Shown: positions 18,705 through 27,637, counted from the stretch's first letter. The stretch is 64,000 bases of DNA from Flaviflexus equikiangi (GCF_014069875.1 NZ_CP059676.1:62001-126000); one strand, 5' to 3'. Made by a program: numbers and translations. The notes: generated by a model from the sequence alone, not told the origin.

Positions 18705-18831
18705 GCTTCGAGTGTGCCACAGTCGCCAGTGCCTAGCCGCTGCGACGGGCGACGCTGAATGCTGAAAGACTGGCCGCGTCAGAGTCGTGGCGGGCTAGCA
18801 TGGTGGCTCACAAGAGTTGAGGGGAAGAGCA

Positions 18832-19473
18832 TTGTCAACGACACTGAGCATCGATCTCTGGACGGATATCGTCTGTCCATTCTGCTACATCGGGGAGTCC
18901 CGCCTGCGGCGTGCTCTCGAACGAAGAGGCATCGCCGCTGAGATCAGGATCCGATCGTTCGAACTCGATCCCGATGTGCGGGAACCGATGAACGTGACGG
19001 ATCGTCTTGCTCAGCGCAAAGGCCTGACCCGAGCCCAGGTGGTGGAGATGGAGGGGCAGGTCCAGGCCATGGCGCAGGCCGAAGGCCTCGACTATGTCAC
19101 CGACCGGCTCCAAGGCTCAACGCTGCCCGTGCACCTCATCGCCCAGTACGCCAACACGGTCAGTGCGGAGGCGGGTGAGGAGTTCTTCCGCAGTGCACAG
19201 ACCTCCTACTTCAACGGTTCGTTCAACCCTTTCGACGAGTCTGAGCTCATCGGCTTCGCCGTCGACTCCGGCCTGGACAGGGCAGGTGTCACGGCGGCGC
19301 TGACCGATCCGGACCTGCTCGATGCGGTGCGAACCGATCAGCAGATCGCACGCCAGCTAGGCGTCCAGGGGGTTCCCTACATCCTGCTCGACAGGAAGCT
19401 CGCTATCCCGGGCGCCCTCAGCCTCGAACAGTTCGAGAGTGCCATTGCCCAGGTGGAAGAACTCGGCTCATGA
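18832..19473 (+). CDS. DsbA family oxidoreductase (FrnE-like)
   Basis: This 213-residue protein starts at TTG 18832 with GAGGGGAAG before it. It has the thioredoxin-like DsbA fold with active-site motif CPFC in IDLWTDIVCPFCYIGES (about residues 6-22), a helical insertion with MTVTDRLAQRKG-like sequence, and the cis-Pro loop in GVQGVPYILLDRK (about 182-194). The arrangement matches FrnE-type 2-hydroxychromene-2-carboxylate isomerase/DsbA proteins. There is no signal peptide, so it acts in the cytoplasm, probably in thiol redox chemistry. The C-terminus is followed by a hairpin shared with the convergent ABC gene. Confidence 0.87.
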   Translation: MSTTLSIDLWTDIVCPFCYIGESRLRRALERRGIAAEIRIRSFELDPDVREPMNVTDRLAQRKGLTRAQVVEMEGQVQAMAQAEGLDYVTDRLQGSTLPVHLIAQYANTVSAEAGEEFFRSAQTSYFNGSFNPFDESELIGFAVDSGLDRAGVTAALTDPDLLDAVRTDQQIARQLGVQGVPYILLDRKLAIPGALSLEQFESAIAQVEELGS

Positions 19474-19558
19474 GCGAGGGCCATGACTTCGACCTCTCCG
19501 CCATCGTCCAGTTCGGCGGGGGAGCGCTCTGCGGCATCGACGGCTGCGAGACCGAAAA

Positions 19559-19596
19559 CCTGTCGGACCCGGCCGAGAATGACCGAGTCCGACAGG
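19559..19596. terminator. Hairpin between the DsbA-family and ABC exporter genes
   Basis: CCTGTCGGAC (19559-19568) pairs perfectly with GTCCGACAGG (19587-19596) with an 18-base loop. It lies between two convergent genes and probably serves both directions. T-runs are weak. Confidence 0.6.
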
Positions 19597-19620
19597 CGAT
19601 GACCCTCAAGGAAGAGTCGA

Positions 19621-21654
19621 CTATTCGACCAGAAGGTCAGGATCCGATCCCTGGGTGAACTGCGACATGTAGAGGCGATGGTAGGCGCCGTCCCGTGCCA
19701 GCAGCTCATGGTGGCTGCCCTGTTCGACGATCGCACCATCCTCCATGACGAGAATGATGTCGGCCTCGCGAATCGTGGAGAGCCGGTGCGCGATGACGAA
19801 GGACGTGCGGTCCGACCGCAGGGCGGTCATCGCCTGCTGCACGAGAAGCTCGGTACGAGTATCGACGGATGATGTCGCCTCATCCAAGATCAGGAGCGCG
19901 GGGTTCGCGATAAATGCTCGGGCGATGGTGATGAGCTGCCGTTCGCCTGCCGAGATGTTCTCCCCACCATTCTCGATGACTGTCTCGTAGCCATCCGGGA
20001 GGGTGTGGACGAAACGGTCGACGTAGGTCGCCTTCGCCGCGGCAATGACTTCCTCATCAGTAGCATCCAGCCGCCCGTAGCGGATATTGTCCATGATCGT
20101 GCCGCCGAAGAGGACGGCGTCCTGGAGGACCATGCCGATCCGTGACCTCAGGTCGCCGCGATCCAGGAGGGACGTATCGACTCCATCGAGGCGTATCTGG
20201 CCGCCCTGGATCTCGTAGAACCGCATGATGAGGTTGACGAGCGTGGTCTTCCCCGCCCCCGTGGGGCCGACGATGGCAACGACCTGGCCGGGCTCGGCGC
20301 GCAGCGAGAGGTCGGTGATCAGAGGCTTGTCGGGGCTGTAGGAGAAGGTCACGTGATCGAACTCGATCTTGCCCGCGACCGGCTCCGTGAGTGTGGCCGG
20401 CTGACGGTCCGACGGTGCGAGGAGGCCCGCCTCCGCGAGTTCGCCCAGATCGGGCTCCTGCTCGTCCGCATCCAACAGTTCGAAGATCCGCTCCGCTGAT
20501 GCCACGCCCGAGATCAGCATGTTCGCCATTCCGGCAACCTGGCCGAGAGGCTGATTGAATTCGCGCGAGTATTGGATGAAAGCCGTGACCGCTCCGAGTG
20601 TCATCTGTCCGTTCGCGACACGCAGGGCGCCGACGACGGCAATACCGACGTAGCCGAGGTAGTTCACCCACTGCATGATCGGCATGATCATGCCCGAATA
20701 GAACTGTGCCTTGAAGGAAGCCTCGTAGAGCTCCTCGTTCCTCTCATTGAAACGTTCGCCCATCTCGTCCTGGCGGCCGAACGCGGTCACCAGTTCGTGG
20801 CCCGTGAACGCCTCCTCGATGTGGCCGTTCAACCGTCCCGTGTTCCTCCACTGGTCGGTGAAGAGACGCTGCGATTTGGTGCCGATGATCCCGATGACGA
20901 CCCCGGAGAGGGGGAGTGCGACGAGGGCGATGAGGGCGAGCTGCCACGACAGGGAGAACATCATGATGATGATGCCGATGATGGTCAGAAGCGAATAGAT
21001 GACAGACGTGAAAGCCTGCTGCATGGCGTTCTGAACGTTATCGATGTCGTTCGTCGTGCGCGACAGGATGTCGCCGCGGGAGTTCGTGTCGAAATACGAC
21101 AGCGGCAGACGATTCACCTTCCGTTCGATGTCGTTGCGCATGCGGAAGATCATTCGCATGACAACATCGTTGAGAAGCCTGCCCTGAAGCCACATGAAGA
21201 ACTGCGCCACGAGGTACATGCCGAGAACGATGCCGATGAGGAGAGCGAGTCTCTCGAAGTCGATGCCGTCACCGGGGACGAAATCCATGCCGGACAGCAT
21301 GTCGGCCAACTGCATCTCGCCCGAGGCCGCCAGGCCCTCGATGACCTGTTCGCGCGTCAAATCGGCGGGCAGGTCTGCCGAGATCGCGCCGCCGAAGATG
21401 ACATTCATGGCGTCGCCGAGGATCGAGGGCGCCCACACGGACAGAACGACGGCGATGACAACCATGATGAGGACGGCGAGGAGGGCCGCCTTCTCGGTCG
21501 CGAACTCGCGCAGAAGCCGGATGGCGGAGGGCCAGAACGCTTGCGCCTTCCGCGGCGGGGCAGAGTCACCCCACATTCCCATATCGACAGAGTCCTGGAA
21601 CTCCTCGATCTCAGCGTCGCTGAGGGCGCCGGAAGAAGACTTGTCGGTGCTCAT
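19621..21654 (-). CDS. ABC exporter half-transporter (second subunit)
   Basis: This 677-residue protein has a six-helix ABC exporter membrane domain (about residues 50-390) followed by an ATPase domain: Walker A VGPTGAGKTTLVN (near 470), signature ISAGERQLITIARAF, Walker B LLILDEATSSVD and switch His in VIAHRLSTI. ATG 21654 is chosen because AGGAGGAGC lies before it and it overlaps the upstream stop (ATGA); a longer reading runs antisense-like into the partner gene. The N-terminus has a charged cytoplasmic tail of about 50 residues and there is a long first external loop (about 75-140). With its partner it probably forms a heterodimeric multidrug/lipid exporter; the substrate is unknown. Confidence 0.87.
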   Translation of the reverse strand: MSTDKSSSGALSDAEIEEFQDSVDMGMWGDSAPPRKAQAFWPSAIRLLREFATEKAALLAVLIMVVIAVVLSVWAPSILGDAMNVIFGGAISADLPADLTREQVIEGLAASGEMQLADMLSGMDFVPGDGIDFERLALLIGIVLGMYLVAQFFMWLQGRLLNDVVMRMIFRMRNDIERKVNRLPLSYFDTNSRGDILSRTTNDIDNVQNAMQQAFTSVIYSLLTIIGIIIMMFSLSWQLALIALVALPLSGVVIGIIGTKSQRLFTDQWRNTGRLNGHIEEAFTGHELVTAFGRQDEMGERFNERNEELYEASFKAQFYSGMIMPIMQWVNYLGYVGIAVVGALRVANGQMTLGAVTAFIQYSREFNQPLGQVAGMANMLISGVASAERIFELLDADEQEPDLGELAEAGLLAPSDRQPATLTEPVAGKIEFDHVTFSYSPDKPLITDLSLRAEPGQVVAIVGPTGAGKTTLVNLIMRFYEIQGGQIRLDGVDTSLLDRGDLRSRIGMVLQDAVLFGGTIMDNIRYGRLDATDEEVIAAAKATYVDRFVHTLPDGYETVIENGGENISAGERQLITIARAFIANPALLILDEATSSVDTRTELLVQQAMTALRSDRTSFVIAHRLSTIREADIILVMEDGAIVEQGSHHELLARDGAYHRLYMSQFTQGSDPDLLVE

Positions 21655-23408
21655 GCGAGCTCCTCCTTGCTGATCTGAGAATGGACGATCTCCTGATAGG
21701 TCGAGGAGGACGTCAACAGTTCGTCGTGGGTGCCGCGGGCTACGATCTTGCCCTCCTCGAGAACGAGGATCTGATCCGCGTCCGTGATCGAGGAGACGCG
21801 TTGTGCGACGATGATGACCGTCGCATCCTGCGTGTAAGCGCCCAAGGCGGCCCGGAGCTTCGCATCCGTCGTCACGTCGAGGGCCGAGAACGAGTCGTCG
21901 AAGAGATAGATGCGGGGGCGGGCGGCAAGGGCGCGGGCGATGCACAGCCGCTGGCGCTGCCCTCCCGAGACGTTCGTGCCGCCCTGAGAGATTGCCGAAT
22001 CCAGTCCAGTCTTGGCCGCTTCACCCGAACCTGTGGAACGCTCCGACACGAAGCCACTGGCCTGAGCCGTATCGAGGGCGAGCCACAGCTCCTCATCGGC
22101 AGCGTCCGGTGCGCCGAAGCGAAGATTGTCTGCCACGCTTCCCGAGAACAGGTAGGGGCGCTGGGGGACAAGGCCGACCGTGTCGGTCAGGGTCTTCCGG
22201 GCCAGTTCCGTCACTGGCACGCCGTCGATCAGGACCTGCCCGGCAGTCGCGTCATAGAGGCGCGGAATAAGGTTGATAAGGGTGGTCTTCCCCGATCCGG
22301 TTGAACCGATGATCGCTGTTGTCTTGCCGGGACGCGCGAGGAATGACACGTCGTCGAGGACGGGCGATTCCGCGCCCGGATACGAGAAGGAAACATTGCG
22401 GAACTCGACAGAACCCTCATGGGTGTCAGGGAGCCGCGGGGCCAGGGGTTCCACGACGGATGACTCCGTGTCGAGGACCTCCCCGATCCGCCTGGCGCAG
22501 ATGATGGCGCGCGGGAAGATCATGAACATGAAGGTTCCCATCATGACCGCGACGAGAATCTGGAGAAGATACTGCATGAATGCCGTCAGGGCACCCACCT
22601 CGACGAGACCCTCGTCCACACGGATACCGCCGAACCAGAGGACCGCCGCGGTTGCGAGATGAAGGATGATCGTGACAAGCGGACCCATGAGAACGAACAG
22701 CCGCCCGATACGGACAGAGATATCAGTCAGGGCCGCATTCGCATCCGAGAAGCGGGCGGCCTCATGGTTCTCACGTTGGAAGGCCCGAACAACACGAATC
22801 CCCATGATCTGCTCGCGCATGATCCCATTGATCGAATCGATAGCGTCCTGCATGCGCTGGAACAGCGGCATCAGCATCTTGATAATGACAAGCAGAATCG
22901 CGAGAAGCACGGGAACCGACGTCCACACGAGCCACGACAGACCGGGATCTTCACGGATCGCCATGACGATGCCGCCCACGGACATGATCGGAACCATGAC
23001 CATGAAGTTCAACGACATGAGAAGAACCATCTGGACCTGCTGAACATCGTTCGTGCCGCGAGTGATGAGAGTGGGGGCGCCGAACCTGCCCACCTCTTCC
23101 GAGGAGAATGTATCGACACGGGAATAGACGGCCTTGCGAAGATCGCGGCCGACCGACATCGACACCCGCGCACCGAACCACACGGCAGTGACAGCCGTGA
23201 CCAGCTGGACGAGAGCCACGATCAGCATGACACCGCCCGTGTTCCAGATGAAATCAGTATCGCCTCGCGCAATGCCCTGATCGATGATGTCGGCATTGAG
23301 GGAGGGGAGGTACAGAGTGGCCAGAGTGGTGGCCGTCTGAAGTATCACAACCGCCAACACCTGTGCGCGATACGGCGAGGTGTAATGGCGGATCAGCTTC
23401 CACAGCAT
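21651..23408 (-). CDS. ABC exporter half-transporter (first subunit)
   Basis: This 585-residue protein starts MLWKLIRHYTSPYRAQ at ATG 23408 and has six membrane helices followed by an ATPase domain: Walker A IGSTGSGKTTLINL (near 370), signature NVSGGQRQRLCIARAL, Walker B IYLFDDSFSALD. The residue after the Walker B Asp is Asp (FDDS) instead of the catalytic Glu, and the switch position is VAQR instead of H. This site is therefore likely the degenerate site of a heterodimer, as in TM287/288-type exporters, while the partner holds the consensus site. Its stop overlaps the partner's ATG, so the two subunits are made together. Confidence 0.88.
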   Translation of the reverse strand: MLWKLIRHYTSPYRAQVLAVVILQTATTLATLYLPSLNADIIDQGIARGDTDFIWNTGGVMLIVALVQLVTAVTAVWFGARVSMSVGRDLRKAVYSRVDTFSSEEVGRFGAPTLITRGTNDVQQVQMVLLMSLNFMVMVPIMSVGGIVMAIREDPGLSWLVWTSVPVLLAILLVIIKMLMPLFQRMQDAIDSINGIMREQIMGIRVVRAFQRENHEAARFSDANAALTDISVRIGRLFVLMGPLVTIILHLATAAVLWFGGIRVDEGLVEVGALTAFMQYLLQILVAVMMGTFMFMIFPRAIICARRIGEVLDTESSVVEPLAPRLPDTHEGSVEFRNVSFSYPGAESPVLDDVSFLARPGKTTAIIGSTGSGKTTLINLIPRLYDATAGQVLIDGVPVTELARKTLTDTVGLVPQRPYLFSGSVADNLRFGAPDAADEELWLALDTAQASGFVSERSTGSGEAAKTGLDSAISQGGTNVSGGQRQRLCIARALAARPRIYLFDDSFSALDVTTDAKLRAALGAYTQDATVIIVAQRVSSITDADQILVLEEGKIVARGTHDELLTSSSTYQEIVHSQISKEELA

Positions 23409-23733
23409 GGGAGTCACTTCCGTTGGGCACGGTCCGCGTAAAGCGCACCGAAGGGTCGAGCGATGCGAAGGCATCATCAATGAGTCAAGGTACCAAAATG
23501 GTGTGGCGGTAAGCGCACGACGACTCGGTTACACCGGACCGAGGAACGCCCGCCACGCGCCCAGATCAAGACAGCGCGCGTGGTGACCGCCGTCAGCGAA
23601 GATCTCATTGTGCGCCTGTCGAGTACTGTCCGTCTAGTACGATTCCGCCACATTCACGAACCCGACTTTGTCGGATATCGCGCGGCAGGGGGGCCACTCC
23701 CTATAGGCTCTGTGCAAAGCATGGGGGAACGAC
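23409..23733. other. Intergenic region between divergent ABC exporter and hypothetical genes
   Basis: About 325 bases between divergent starts at 23408 and 23734, so it should hold promoters for both. I see no convincing gene, tRNA or strong palindrome in it. Confidence 0.4.
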
Positions 23734-24375
23734 ATGTCGAACAACGCCATCGGAACAGACATCTATGTGGCAATCCCCGAACGCGGCCAACAGGTATTGC
23801 CACTCCTCGCCGGAGATCTCGTCGACGTCCGGGTACTGGCCCGCGAACGCTTTGCGCTCTTTGCGGAACGACCAGGTGGGCGCCTCTATCGTCTCCACGG
23901 TGAACCCTCCGGCTCGAGAGACTATCCCGAGTGGCCCACTCTCATGTTCCGGGCACTCTTCGTCGGGGAATCCGTCCTCCGTGTCGTGGAAGAGCTCCCC
24001 GACTGGTCGGTCTTCGGCCCGCGAGGAAAAGCCGTGGAAGACCTCATCGACCAATACCTGTTTCTCGACGACACGGGGAAATCGTCCTACCATCGCGTCG
24101 AGCAGGTCGGCAGAGCACTCCTGCGCGACTATGCCAAAGAAGAGGCGGGTGGGGACTCATTCCTCGAATCCATCTTCGACGGCACAGTGTATGGCGGGAG
24201 GTTCGAGATGGCATGCAGGGCACTCTACTATCTTGCGAACTCCTCCTGTGCGGCAGGCCCCCTCGCGCTCGCGGCCGCCATCATCCTCAGAGAGGGACTC
24301 GGCGAAGAAGCTTACGAGCATCTCGTCCAGCCCTACCGACTCGCCAGCATCCCCTTCCTCGAGCAGGTGGAGTAG
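23734..24375 (+). CDS. Hypothetical protein
   Basis: This 213-residue acidic, soluble protein starts at ATG 23734 with GGGGGAA before it. No family was recognised. The N-terminal 60 residues look like a beta-rich module (DIYVAIPERGQQVLPLLAGDLVDV), and the remainder looks helical with paired aromatic residues (RALYYLANSS). No signal peptide or membrane helix is seen, apart from a moderately hydrophobic Ala-rich helix near 175-187. It stands alone between the ABC exporter and the tRNA-Ser region and is in the opposite direction to both. Confidence 0.65.
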   Translation: MSNNAIGTDIYVAIPERGQQVLPLLAGDLVDVRVLARERFALFAERPGGRLYRLHGEPSGSRDYPEWPTLMFRALFVGESVLRVVEELPDWSVFGPRGKAVEDLIDQYLFLDDTGKSSYHRVEQVGRALLRDYAKEEAGGDSFLESIFDGTVYGGRFEMACRALYYLANSSCAAGPLALAAAIILREGLGEEAYEHLVQPYRLASIPFLEQVE

Positions 24376-24570
24376 GGCCAGAACCTCGAGGGACAGCCCT
24401 GTCCAGCAAACGCTCCGAGACGGCCCGGATCGAGCAGGCTCCCGGACCAGCGGATCATACTGATGTCTACCTGCTCAGGCTTGGGAGAACGAACGGATCG
24501 GAACCGACCCGCAGCGTATTGTCTTCGGCTCGAGCGATCCGAACCGGAACGCAAGACGGGGTGATACCGG

Positions 24571-24610
24571 AAAACCCCCCTAATCGCTGGTATTTCAACG
24601 ATTAAGGGGG
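24571..24610 (-). terminator. Terminator of the tRNA-Ser(GCU) gene
   Basis: CCCCCTAATCG (24576-24586) pairs with CGATTAAGGGGG (to 24610) with one bulged base and a 12-base loop. On the minus strand it is followed by GGTTTT. It lies just past the tRNA 3' end at 24617. Confidence 0.75.
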
Positions 24611-24616
24611 CTATCG

Positions 24617-24706
24617 CGGAGATGGAGGGATTTGAACCCTCGAGGGGCTATAAACCCCTACCTCCTTAGCAGGGAGGCGCACTCGACCTGACTATGCGAC
24701 ATCTCC
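24617..24706 (-). tRNA. tRNA-Ser (GCU)
   Basis: A 90-base cloverleaf with acceptor stem GGAGATG/CATCTCC, anticodon stem-loop CCTCC-CTGCTAA-GGAGG giving anticodon GCU, a long variable arm (TAGGGGTTTATAGCCCCT) as in class II tRNAs, and T arm GAGGGTTCAAATCCCTC. The 3' CCA is not encoded. Confidence 0.94.
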
Positions 24707-24788
24707 AGGTGCTATGAGCTAGCGTGCCCTATTTTACAGGTCAACGGGGCCAGATGCTAATGGAGCTCCCGTGCGGGGCGCCATACCC

Positions 24789-26804
24789 CTATTCCCGCGA
24801 AGGAGTCTGTCCGATAGGGACGTGATGACGCACCGCTTCGAGGAGGGATGAGGTCAGGCTGCGGGAGTGGCGAATCAGCTCCTCCGCATCGCGTTCAAGA
24901 GCTCGAACGGCGAGGGTGACAGTGCAGAGCCTCTCCTGCTCCTCGAGCGGAAGAAGAGGAATCTCTAGATCGGTGACGGGGATGCGCCGGATCGCTACTC
25001 CATCCCTGAACCTCTCATTCCATTTGCCCGTCACTGCCAGAGCAAGGAACTCTGGTGTGAGGACAGAGCGATCGAGAACTCGGAGCCGTTCCACCCCCAG
25101 TGCTACGTGATGATTGCCCGTCGTGTCCACCATTGCGTTTAGCACGTTCATGGTCGAGATGAGAACGTCCCCTGGCTCCGTCTCCTCCATGGGAAAGAGG
25201 GCAGGTGTGTCCAATGGCTCCGGCAGGGACTGCTTGGCCACGTGGGAGGACGTGATGATCGCGCTGTTCTCGCTCGAATCGGGAGATTTCCGGTGACGTC
25301 CTGGCCTTCGCTCGACAATTCCCATCTCAATCAGCCTCTCGATCGTCACGATCCGCGCCTCGGAGAGCCCGGCAAGGGAGTCGATGTCGACAGAAACTGT
25401 CGCCAGGCTCGAGATTTTCTGCTCCAAGGCTTCTGCCGAGTCGGCGACTCGGCCAGAGATCTCGGATGGGTCGACATCCGTCGCGCCGATCCAGAGTGCC
25501 GGAGTGAGAGCGGAGCCCTCGGCGATGATGTCCGTGACGTCGACGCGGAGGTGGGGCGCGGTGATCGGTGCTCCCGTGAACCAGGTGGGGGCAACGTTCT
25601 CGGCGTCCGGTGTCTCGCTCGCATCGACCAGGAGCACGTCCGTTGACGAGGCGTCAGGGTTGCGGAGCACCCACAGCACGGTGGCAACGGCAGAGGAGGG
25701 AAGGAGCCTGCCAGGCAGGCTCACAATAGCCTCGATGCAGCCCGCCTTGATGAGCTCCGTGCGAACGTCCTGGTCCACGCGTGAACGACGCAGTGCTCCG
25801 GTGGTTGTCACGAGGTAGGCTCTGCCGCCGGGCGCCAGGTGCGCAAGCGCGTGCTGAACCCACAGGAGATCCCCTCCCATCCTTGACGGGATCCCGTATC
25901 GAAACCTCGGGTCCGACAGGAGTGTCGAGTGATCCGCGTGTGGACTGAACGGCACCTCGGCGATGATGACGTCTGCCTGAAGGTCTGGGACCGGGTCATC
26001 GGCAAGAACGTCTCCCAAGACGAAGGTGATGGTGCTTCCGCTGAGCATCGAGCGCAGGCACGCCAAGATGAGAGCGTTCGTGTTGATGTCTGATCCGATC
26101 AGCGCTCGTGCACGGCGGTGCTGGGCCACCTGGACGAGACTGTTGGCGATCCCGCTCGCCGGATCGTAGACCGTACCCTGCGTCTCCTTCGCCAATGAGG
26201 CGAGGAGTGTCGATGAGCGTGCGCCGATGGATCCGAAGGTAGACCCCATCCTGCTCTCACGGTTGAACCGGCTCATGAGCTCGTCTGCGTATTCCGCCAT
26301 GCGGCTGCGCTCCGCCGACTGGACTGCGCTGAGAAGGGGTTGGAGTGCGTTCGCATCAACGCCCCGGAGGACGTCTCGCACATCGAGCGCCAGTCTCTCC
26401 CGGTCATCCGTCGGGTAACCCTCGCGCAGCTCCGCCTCCGCCTCTGCCAGAAGGTCGAGCTTCTCATCTGGACCTGCGTCAGCAATGTCGTCGAAAGTCT
26501 CCGGCAGGTGCTGCCTGAGAGTGAGGAGCAGAAGCGTGAGAATGTCGATCATGGCGAAGTCGACGCTGCCGCGAAGGGTGTTGAGGGATGACCAGATTGT
26601 GGCGACCGTGTCTTCCTCCTTGACCTCGTAATCGCGGTCGGTGAGCCATGCGATGACCTCTTCGCGCGAGAACAGGGGGCGGGATTCGGTGCCCCCGACA
26701 GGCTGGGGGAAGTCGGGATTGCGCCGACGCCAATTGCTGACGACAGGCCTGCTCACCGAGGCAAGTTCAGCAATGTTCGTGGGAGACAGGAGCTGGTCGC
26801 GCAT
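24789..26804 (-). CDS. HTH/N6-DNA-methylase-like protein with specificity-like C-terminus
   Basis: This 671-residue protein combines three parts. Residues 1-55 are a helix-turn-helix (NIAELASVSRPVVSNWRRR, then DFPQPVGG). About 180-390 is an N6-adenine methyltransferase fold: motif I region VYDPASGIANSLVQV (about 212-226) and motif IV region DVIIAEVPFSPH (about 278-289). Canonical motifs are DPAxGxG and (N/D)PP(Y/F); here the third Gly is Ala and NPP is replaced by EVP, so methylation activity is doubtful. About 540-671 resembles a type I specificity half-domain (GDVLISTMN, later IPVTDLEIPLLPLEEQ). The start ATG 26804 follows the stop of the upstream NYN gene by one base, so the two are coupled. 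Similar HTH-methylase proteins occur in Streptomyces, from memory. Confidence 0.75.
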   Translation of the reverse strand: MRDQLLSPTNIAELASVSRPVVSNWRRRNPDFPQPVGGTESRPLFSREEVIAWLTDRDYEVKEEDTVATIWSSLNTLRGSVDFAMIDILTLLLLTLRQHLPETFDDIADAGPDEKLDLLAEAEAELREGYPTDDRERLALDVRDVLRGVDANALQPLLSAVQSAERSRMAEYADELMSRFNRESRMGSTFGSIGARSSTLLASLAKETQGTVYDPASGIANSLVQVAQHRRARALIGSDINTNALILACLRSMLSGSTITFVLGDVLADDPVPDLQADVIIAEVPFSPHADHSTLLSDPRFRYGIPSRMGGDLLWVQHALAHLAPGGRAYLVTTTGALRRSRVDQDVRTELIKAGCIEAIVSLPGRLLPSSAVATVLWVLRNPDASSTDVLLVDASETPDAENVAPTWFTGAPITAPHLRVDVTDIIAEGSALTPALWIGATDVDPSEISGRVADSAEALEQKISSLATVSVDIDSLAGLSEARIVTIERLIEMGIVERRPGRHRKSPDSSENSAIITSSHVAKQSLPEPLDTPALFPMEETEPGDVLISTMNVLNAMVDTTGNHHVALGVERLRVLDRSVLTPEFLALAVTGKWNERFRDGVAIRRIPVTDLEIPLLPLEEQERLCTVTLAVRALERDAEELIRHSRSLTSSLLEAVRHHVPIGQTPSRE

Positions 26805-26805
26805 A

Positions 26806-27306
26806 CTAAGCAGCCTTCGTGTAGGTGGTGGGAGAGAGGAGGTCCTCGAGGACAAGAACTCGGGAGGCAGATGCGGAGAGGATAGGTGAGAGCTGGCCGC
26901 GCCACGACGCGACGGTGACAGGCACGCCTGCCGCACGGAGGGCCCTGACGCTTGGTGCGAAGCCATGGTCGCCCGAGACGAGGACGATCTCGCTGTAGCG
27001 GCCGGCCAGGTCTTCATTAGCCATGACATCGATAAGTGCCTTGTCGGCAGCATCGGGCCCGGAGCCTCCGGTGACAATGCGGGCAGAGCCCCACGACAGT
27101 CCGACGTTGAGCAGGCCTGTCGCGCACGTGCCGACGATGACCTGCTCGTCGCGAGTTATGTCAAGCATGGTGGTGAGAAGGGAGCGCCCCCACTCGGCTG
27201 CATCCCGAGTCATCGCCGCACCGCCAATCATGTTTTCGATATCGACAAGAAGAAGTCGGCGATTGCCGAATGTCGCACGCCTCGACGCGCTATCCGTGAA
27301 CATCAT
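26806..27306 (-). CDS. NYN-domain (PIN-like) protein
   Basis: This 166-residue protein has the NYN/PIN-like nuclease pattern: first acidic strand LLLVDIENMIGG (Asp22, Asn25), GPDAADKALIDVM (Asp85, Asp88) and IVLVSGDHGFAPSV (Asp113), then VPVTVASW. These acidic residues would bind metal for RNA cleavage in active members. It starts at tandem ATG codons 27306/27303 and is followed one base later by the methylase-like gene. The upstream region has palindromic GTTAAC motifs. Partnership with the methylase-like protein in RNA or DNA surveillance or defence is inference. Confidence 0.8.
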   Translation of the reverse strand: MMFTDSASRRATFGNRRLLLVDIENMIGGAAMTRDAAEWGRSLLTTMLDITRDEQVIVGTCATGLLNVGLSWGSARIVTGGSGPDAADKALIDVMANEDLAGRYSEIVLVSGDHGFAPSVRALRAAGVPVTVASWRGQLSPILSASASRVLVLEDLLSPTTYTKAA

Positions 27307-27381
27307 AATCTCAACTCTCTGTGTGAACTAAATAAACAACCTCTTGAGAAAAGAGTAGGATGCGGCTCTGGCAAAAAAGAA

Positions 27382-27426
27382 CGTTAATCGTGTTAACGCG
27401 AAGCGTGGAGATTGGGTTGTTAACAA
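27382..27426. promoter_or_regulatory. Palindromic GTTAAC motifs upstream of the NYN/methylase-like unit
   Basis: CGTTAA-N5-TTAACG (27382-27398) is an inverted repeat and TTGTTAACAA (27417-27426) is a perfect 10-base palindrome sharing the GTTAAC core. They lie 75-120 bases upstream of the NYN start in an unusually AT-rich stretch for this genome. They could be operator sites for the HTH-containing gene product. This is inference from sequence only. Confidence 0.4.
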
Positions 27427-27490
27427 TTGTGCGATGTGCGGAGACGAGAAACCCGGGCCGGCCAGCGTACTGGCACAACCCGGGTCACGG

Positions 27491-27578
27491 CGGAGGGTGG
27501 GGGATTCGAACCCCCGATGCGGGGTCGCCGCATAACGGTTTTCAAGACCGTCTCATTCGGCCGCTCTGACAACCCTCC
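27491..27578 (-). tRNA. tRNA-Ser (UGA)
   Basis: An 88-base cloverleaf with acceptor stem GGAGGGT/ACCCTCC, anticodon stem-loop ACGGT-CTTGAAA-ACCGT giving anticodon UGA, a long variable arm and T arm GGGGGTTCGAATCCCCC. The 3' CCA is not encoded. Confidence 0.94.
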
Positions 27579-27637
27579 AAGCCAGGCCATTCTACTGATT
27601 CCTTTCCCGACATGCACATCGCTGTCAGAATGGCGTC

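Noticed and set aside
19470-19658. 62-residue frame starting in an ATGA at the end of the DsbA gene
   Set aside because: It runs across the terminator hairpin (19559-19596) and into the convergent ABC gene; no similarity recognised.
20572-21678. 368-residue acidic/His-rich plus-strand frame
   Set aside because: Antisense to the ABC exporter subunit gene; low-complexity shadow.
24571-27578. Possible integrated element bounded by two tRNA-Ser genes
   Set aside because: No integrase, direct repeats of the tRNA 3' ends or mobile genes were seen; the two tRNAs have different anticodons and sequence.
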